Origin: Zygnema cylindricum
Taxonomy: Eukaryota; Streptophyta; Zygnematophyceae; Zygnematales; Zygnemataceae
Assembly: GCA_037447655.1 (NCBI GenBank)
Contig: JBBHKE010001670.1
Span: forward strand, 36,972 to 100,971
Direction of reading: 5' to 3'
Length of the DNA stretch: 64,000 nucleotides
The notes beneath the pieces were generated by a model. That model searched no databases, was not told the origin of the DNA, and saw nothing but the letters and a program-made list of their open reading frames with translations. Position 1 is the first letter of the stretch, and each line of letters starts with the position of its first letter. The position numbers were made by a program, and so were the translations under genes. Of this stretch, positions 57,395 through 64,000 are shown one piece after another.

Positions 57395-60377
57395 CTATCC
57401 TCGAGAGTCTTTCTGGGTAAATCCCTTTGCCACTAACCGAGCCTTGTAGCGCTCAATGGCGTCATCCGGGTTGAGTTTTAGCTTAAATACCCACTTACGT
57501 CTGATTGGCTTTGTGTCGAGAGGACAGTCCACCAATTCCCATGTATCGGCTGCCATAATTGAAGTCATCTCCTCGTTAATGGTTGTCTTCCACGGATTTG
57601 TTTCAGGATAGTTCATTGCCTCCTTATAAGTTTGAGGTTTATTGGGGTGAGATAGTTTGGTTACCTTCTTGGTAACTTGTCTCTCTTGCAGTCTTTTGTT
57701 GCTTCTTCTTCCTACCTCAAACTCTGTTGGCGGAATAGATGGCTCCCGTAGATTCTTCCAAACAGTTTTGACTTCTTCACTATCCCTCGATTCCGGTTCT
57801 ATTTCCACCACGTCTTCCGCTTTGGTTGGATTTGTTACTAAGGGTTCCACGGCTGAGTCCTCTTCGATCTGATCTGTACCTGTAAGATCATCATCTTCTC
57901 GAAAACCTAGATAGTTAGGAAGCTCAAAGTCGTCACAATTTTTTGACTCAAATCTGATTTTTACTGTTTTTCTATACTTAAAGGGATCTATAGATTTCCC
58001 TTCATCCATGACCACTAGATGATTCACTAAGATTATATCTTCTCTCTTAAGATCATAGACTCTACGTCCTTTTACATCTTTATCATATCCTAATAGATAT
58101 ACTGGCTTTCCTTTTGGATCTAACTTCTAATTTGACCAATCTGTGTCTAGATTGAACACTTGACTACCGAAAACCTTTAAGTGTGAAACATCAGGTTTTC
58201 GGACTGTCCATCTCTCATAAGGTGTTTGGCCTTTTACTGCTGAAGTAAGAACTCTATTCTTGAGATAATTAGCACATTTCATTGCTTCGGGCAAAAATAT
58301 CTTTCTTATCTTCTTATCTGACAACATACTTCTAGATTATCACTTAGTGTTCTATTTAACCTCTCGGCTCAGGATTTTCAGGAACTGTCTTTCGGTGTTG
58401 CACTCCATCTTCTCTCAAAAAACCCTCAAATTGATTGGAAGTATAATCTCCCCTATTATCACTCCTTACTCTCTTAATAGAGGTTTCATATAGTTTCTCA
58501 CTCCACGTTTTATATTCCTTAAAAACGTGTGGGGCCTCTGATTTATTTTTCAAAAAATACACTCTTAAGTACCGAGACCAATCGTCAGTGATTGTCATGA
58601 TAAACCTCTTGCCACCGGGTGAGGGCACTATGGCCAGTCTACAAATATTAGTGTGTACCAAGCTTAACACTATTTCTCTTTTATAAGTGGCTTCCTTTCG
58701 GAAGGGTAACCTGTGTGCCTTACCTTGAGCAGAACCACTACAGTCACTCAGATTTTCGTTTTCTCCAAACTAAATTCTTTCCACTATTCCCATTTTTTTA
58801 ATTTCTTTTAACTTATCTAAATGCACATGTCAAAGCCTCTTATGCCAGAACATAATATCATGAACACCAACATAGTGAAGATTTTCCTTTACATTGCTTA
58901 AAATCAGCCTAAACATCCCTTGCCTACCTTTTTCATGAATGAAATACACTTCCTCCTCAAAGCTTGCAGTAAAGGTTCCCTTCCTATTGCTATATCGAAA
59001 CCCTTATCATCTAACACATACGTTGAGATGAGGTTTTTGTTTAACTCTGGAATAAACAACAGATCAGAGAATGTCATTATGGATGTCTTTCCCTCCACTA
59101 AGACTTTCAGATCTACCGATCCTACCATATTAGTAGTGATTACCCTCCCATCCCCATACTCTATCTCTACGGTGGGAATCTTTCTCATCTTAGTGAAACA
59201 GTGTTTATCGTTACACATGTGCATGGAGGCACCCGAATCCACAATCCAACCTCATTCACCTTTCAAACTGTCGAAAGCACGTTTCTGCTTTCGAGGAATT
59301 TCGACCTCGATCTTCGCCTCCAACTCCTCATCCAACAAGAGCTCATTGTCCTCGTCCTACGATTCCCCCTCGTGTACTTGGGTCACAAAAGCCTTTTTCT
59401 TTCCTCTTAGAGGTCTACCGATCTGCCTCTGCTTTAACCAAAGTTCAGTTAGCTTAGTGCACTCTGCCATATAGTGCCCTGGTTTCTTACAAAAGCGGCA
59501 CAACCCTTGAGAGTCGTTGGTCCAAACTCGTCGATCTGATTATTTTGCCCCCCTTCCTCCGTAATTTCCGACCGGTTTCCTCGAATCCTCGTTCCTCTAA
59601 TCGGTCGAAGCTGCTAAGGCTTTCCCACTCTTTCCTCCCCTTCCCATCTCAATCGTATTCTCCCGAACGAGAATCATCCCGACCACTGAATTCCATATCC
59701 ACCGTGAGTCTTGCAAGTCCTACACAAGGTTGACTATGTTCTCGAACTCATCTGGTAACTTCATGAGCAAGCAGTTAACCTTCATCTTTTCAGTTTCAAC
59801 CTGTCGTGCACTCTCTAGCTCCATGAAAAGTGTTGCGAGTTCATTACAAAAATCTAGCATCTTCCCACCCTTCTATAGATATACGTCAATTTTCTGATCA
59901 GCCAACTGCTATTGTTGAATCGTAGCACTTCACTACATCTCTATGAGAGCCACCCAAAGATCAGATGCACTCCTTACCTACAAATGAGGAGATGCAAGCC
60001 CTTAAGTAAGATGTCGAAAGATGAAGTTATTTGTCGCCATATTGTTATAGTCATAGGTTTCGGTATCTTTCTCCTCGTTCCTCGGAATAGGTGACATGAA
60101 TACTGAACCAGTTGCTATTTGTGTGACAGTCTCCTTCTCCTTTCCTTTGTCTACCACCTCCCTTTCCTTTTTCTTCTCCGTTGGAGAGGGATCTACATCT
60201 CTGGTGAATCTATTTCCTCCAAACCCTGCAAGGATGCCAAGAGTAGCTGGACACCTCACCCGTCCACTCACTATTCCCCAAAACCTTTTCTCACATAGAG
60301 CTCCTGTCATCATACTTTCCCAGTATATGAAGCCTGTTCCATTGAAGATGGGCACCTTAGAGGGTGGGCCCATAACT
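57395..60377 (-). pseudogene. Copia G gag-protease-integrase (RT and 3' LTR missing)
   Basis: Minus strand from gag (MGPPSKVPIFNGTGF, VRCPATLGILAGFGGNRFT) through the zinc knuckle, protease (MDSGASMHMC near 59235), pre-integrase finger and integrase core (SDNRGDYTSNQF near 58440, where one Gly is Arg) to the linker and the first RT residues [14 protein letters not shown] at 57410. It ends abruptly beside the truncated gag of F. Many stops are present. Confidence 0.9.
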
Positions 60378-61445
60378 TGCAATTCTAAGACCTCCATAGG
60401 TCCGTAGAATAGGCGGCTCACTCGAAGCCTCTATGATAACCCTGACCCCTTTGTGTTTCAGCAAAAATAACTATAACCTTGGCAAACAAAAACTCTAACC
60501 ACCTTCACTGCTGTGAAGGCAAGACTCCCCTAAGTCGATAACAAAAATAATCTCTGAATTTTCTCTCATGAGCAATAAGTTATGAGTGGTCAAAGATGAC
60601 CTTTTGTACAGCAACTCTCTCGGAGAGAGGTTGCTACCTACTAAATTTTTGAAGTCCTATCTCTCTCTCTCTAAAACTCTATCTACTGACATACGACACC
60701 AATCAGAATATTGTGTTGTACAGAAAAGTACAGGTGCCGGTGTACTTTCTGTTAGCGATCGTACGACATGGCCAAAAGGTGACACATGCCATATCCGGAT
60801 TTGTTCTCGTAATCTCCGGAGTTGCCGCAGTCCAATGTTGTCGCGCAACATGTCACTTGACGTGGCGATGACCGTAAAACTTCGAAAGTACCTATTCCGC
60901 GGTCGCGGCACCTATCGTGGCCGTCCGAAAAAAATCGGCTATAATTCTAGCCGTTGAAAATAGACATGCGGTATTTGTTTCACGGTCGAAACAAATGCGC
61001 GATATCTATTTCATAAAATACAAACAACCGTACTGTACTTGAACTGTTTATATGAACTAGGAATCTATTTGACATTTAAATGAATTGCTCTATGTGTTAA
61101 CATTTTTATATTTATCAAACCATACATCACTTAGCACCGGTCCTAAACTAATAAGATAAAGCTACCGGCTACCGGCAACTTTGACGGACGGCAAGAACCA
61201 GGATCAAATCCTGGGTTCGTTAAGTACCATTTTAGTAAATTTACCAAACTACTAGCTCTCTCCCTCTGTCTCTCTCCCTCTGGATAGCATAGGCAGCCAT
61301 GGCTCTAGCTCCCTTAAACCTTTCAGTGATTGCGACAATTGTGGGAGCTGAGGAGAGGAGTTAGAGGCAGACTGCCACGGCTTGTTTTCTGCATTTTATC
61401 TTTTACAAAACCTAGAAAATACTAAAAGACCCTTTAATTTCTACA
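60378..61445 (-). repeat. 5' LTR of copia G
   Basis: TG start at 60378 directly after the primer-binding site variant (minus strand AGTTATGGGCCCACC, 60363-60377), TTCTACA end at 61445. It contains the tRNA-like module (61141-61220, +, with CCAGGATCAAATCCTGG) and the conserved TTGTCGCAATCACTGAA motif near 61322-61340. Confidence 0.88.
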
Positions 61446-62453
61446 TCTACGTCGTAACAGCCATGTGCCGCGTGCCACACGGGATGGAGGTGCGCGGAAA
61501 TATATCCTCGCACGCTTCGTATGACATCCACCAACATTCAAAGTTTGCCGCGACCTTCAAAGTTTGCGATGTTTTTTTGCCATTCTGTTTTGAAATTTTG
61601 ATTTCCATTTTCAAAATCAAAATCCGGCCCCAAACTTCACGTACGAATCATTAACTACCTCGGTTCGTACAAATATTTTGTTTTAACTTTCCGTCGCCAG
61701 CTAATTTTATTAAGGTTCCTATTTTCGAACATGACGAAAATCCTTTGCTAATATAGTGTGAAAAAATAGCATTGCCAGAAATAGCGCGACGAAGGACAAC
61801 TTCGAGATTACATTTTTTTTCAGTTGCATTTGGAAGATACATACCATAAGCTATTTTTTTTTTTTTTGTTGGTTGTCCATCGTGACACGTAGTTTAATCG
61901 TCCAACGTGTCGCGGTTAATATTTTTGGTATCCACCAACCCACCTCCTCCTTGAGGTTTGTTGGCAACGACAGAGAATAATGAAGCGAACACCTCGCGTA
62001 TGGATATTTGACGGTCAGTGTTACCTCACTGACCTTTGGAGAGTATTGGAAAGATTCTTTGTAATTTTGTTTCGCGTATAAAAACAAAATAAATGGTACG
62101 GCTTGTTGGCAAGATTCTCTGTAATGTTGTTTCGCGTATAAAAACAAAATAAGCGGTACGGTTTGGTACGGATAGTCGCGGATTTTTGTAAACTACCCCA
62201 CTTTTCGACAGATGGAACTTGACCCTAATTTATCAATAATGGTGGACTTTCATTAACCCTAATTGTTTCATAACGATAATAGCGATTCACGGTATACTGT
62301 TCTATACCACGTTTTAGTAGAAGTGTGTTTTCAATGGCGTCGCGCCTGTCATTTTGTTATTGTTTACTGTGTCCAAAGTTTAGAAGTCACCTGGGGGGGC
62401 ACAAAGGTTGGGGAGGTCGTCTTAGTGGGGAAGCAGAAACCGAATCGTAGAAG
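61446..62453. other. Degraded Harbinger-like right half
   Basis: Sequence related to 16120-16440, ending in CCCCACTTTTCGACAGATGG and GACCCTAA near 62216. A segment with TTTCGCGTATAAAAAC is duplicated in tandem (about 62055-62160). No gene seen. Confidence 0.5.
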
Positions 62454-62675
62454 TACACCGCCAATCGCTATTAGCGTACATGTTTTTTTAGCGTGTATGA
62501 ATAATTACAATGATTTACGCTAATTAGGAATTTGAAAATTTTGAAAGAAATCGTCTACTCTAATTTGTAATTTAGGGTTTTTTTAAAATAGTATGGATAA
62601 TTCTATTTGAGAATTTGAGAAAAAAAAAGCGGGACCGATTTAGCGTTAAGTACGCTAATAAAGCTTGGCGGTGTA
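62454..62675. mobile_element. Mariner-like MITE, second subfamily
   Basis: 222 bp from TACACCGCCAATCGC to GCTTGGCGGTGTA. The interior resembles 19836-20038 (TTACGCTAATTAGGAATTT). Confidence 0.75.
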
Positions 62676-62703
62676 CTGTACTGTACTGTAGTGTACAAAA
62701 TAG

Positions 62704-63546
62704 TAGTGTTGGGTATCGAGGACCTTTTGTCGATATTCGATATATATATTGAATTTCAGGTACTCGATAATCGATATATCGCTTCGATATATCGAAAATC
62801 AAAATATCGCAATATATCGCCGATATATCGTATTGCCGATATATCGAGGCATTAAAAAAAATAAAAATAAAAATTTTCACAGGTCTCTAAAGTCACTTGC
62901 CTTCGGACAAGGCGCCCGTAAAATCTTTACCGAAAAGAAATACGTTTTTTTCTTGAAGTCAATAGAGTGAAGGATATCTCTTAGGTACATTGACGCAGTA
63001 CACTTGCGAAGTACACGTTCACAATATGCAAGTACGGATTTCCATAAAAAAATGGTCGGTTTTCAAATCTTTGACGATTTTAAAGATTTGATCGTCAACT
63101 TACATGGAACCACTCAAATCACAACACGTATGTAAAAACTTGTTTACAGACAATACGCGATGAAACCGAGGCCTCTGTAATACATAAATTTTGTTGTCCG
63201 TACTATTACAGAGACCTCCTCATGTAAGCATACCCCAAATAAGTAATTATATGAATTACATAATTAGTATTTTTTGGTCGGTTACATTTTGCGACGTCTA
63301 CCTTTAAGTCACGGAACAAAAATCACGTCGTACGTGGCGTATCAAACAATTTGTATTTTTCGCTAAAATTACATATTATATAGAAATATAAAATATTAAA
63401 TTTTAAAAAATACTATATATCGCGACATATATCGCGATGATTTATGTTGGTCTCGGTACGATATAACGAGGATTCTGCTTGATCGACATTCGATATATAG
63501 ATTATCGAAATTATCGCGTTATGAATTTACCCGATACCCAACACTA
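62704..63546. mobile_element. Non-autonomous hAT-like element with perfect target duplication
   Basis: Ends TAGTGTTGGGTATCG and CGATACCCAACACTA are perfect complements. The 8-bp duplication CAAAATAG lies at 62696-62703 and 63547-63554. The subterminal regions are TATCG-rich like those of 16800-17694. 843 bp, no transposase. Confidence 0.9.
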
Positions 63547-63740
63547 CAAAATAGTACTGCGTTGCAGAGGTCGCAAAAGTCAAAATTTTACATAACCGAA
63601 ACCGACCGTTTTTGTTTTTCAAATCTGAGTAACCGACGCCCGACCTGGTTATGTCACGCTCCAAAATTGTTAACCGTTAACCGACCGGCGTTTACGAAAA
63701 TAAAAGTTAACCGAAACTCGATTTCTCGCGACTAACCGTG

Positions 63741-64000
63741 TGTAGAAACTAATGGTTTTATTAGTATTTTCTAGGTCTGAAAAGAAATATAGAAGTCGAG
63801 GCAGTCTGTCTCTAACTTCTCTCTCCAACTCTCAAACTTGTCGCAGTCACTGAGAAATTGGAGAGGAAGCTAGAGCCATGGCTACCTTGGCTATCCTGAG
63901 GTTTACGAAATTTTATGTTAGGGTTTATTTATTTAATTAAAAGGTATGTGCCGGCGGCAGGATTTGATCCATGTACCTACCGGCCGGCAGATAGGAAATA
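63741..64000 (+). repeat. Start of copia LTR K (cut by the window edge)
   Basis: TGTAGAAACTAATGG at 63741 starts a plus-strand LTR nearly identical to the complement of the B LTR end, including CTTGTCGCAGTCACTGAG (63838-63855) and the beginning of the antisense tRNA-like module (GGATTTGATCC at 63960). Confidence 0.88.

Overview
The window is nuclear DNA of a plant. It carries one gene for a plastid-type DUF2358 protein, one gene resembling the plant ASR (ABA/water-deficit stress) family with a GT-AG intron, and Ty1/copia elements whose primer-binding site matches the anticodon arm of plant initiator tRNA-Met. The species cannot be named from sequence. A non-flowering streptophyte is possible because a DNA-methyltransferase-bearing Ty3/gypsy element is present, and elements of that kind have been reported from charophyte algae.

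Only two host genes are convincing. The DUF2358 gene (about 12239-14476, +) is interrupted by an 807-base gap and flanked by CT/GA tracts. The ASR-like gene (21248-23339, +) has two exons. Almost everything else is layered mobile DNA.

Layout. 1-9741: minus-strand copia A, split by a young complete copia B (1940-8386, 5-bp target duplication CAATC, LTRs about 99% identical). 9742-20734: small TIR elements (mariner-like, PIF/Harbinger-like, hAT-like), often inserted into one another, around the DUF2358 gene. 21248-23490: ASR-like gene with decayed duplications at both ends of exon 2. 25374-27772: two mariner-like MITEs and a 1.1-kb foldback element. 28565-34904: complete but decayed plus-strand copia C. 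34905-37833: copia fragments J, D and E. 37836-49550: a Ty3/gypsy element on the minus strand. 49560-50702: gag of another copia lineage (I). 51393-55000: nested TIR elements. 55374-61445: two copia 5' halves (F and G) facing each other. 61446-63740: TIR elements including a hAT with a perfect 8-bp duplication. 63741-64000: start of another copia LTR (K).

The gypsy element is the most unusual object. Read on the minus strand it has a proline/serine-rich leader region, gag with two zinc knuckles, retropepsin, a C5-cytosine DNA methyltransferase, reverse transcriptase, RNase H, integrase and a PHD-finger-like tail. The copia family is also unusual. Its primer-binding site pairs with the initiator tRNA anticodon loop, so the gag AUG can sit inside that site. 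Its LTRs carry a tRNA-like module in antisense and a conserved hairpin motif. All coordinates and motifs were read by eye; no alignments or database searches were run.
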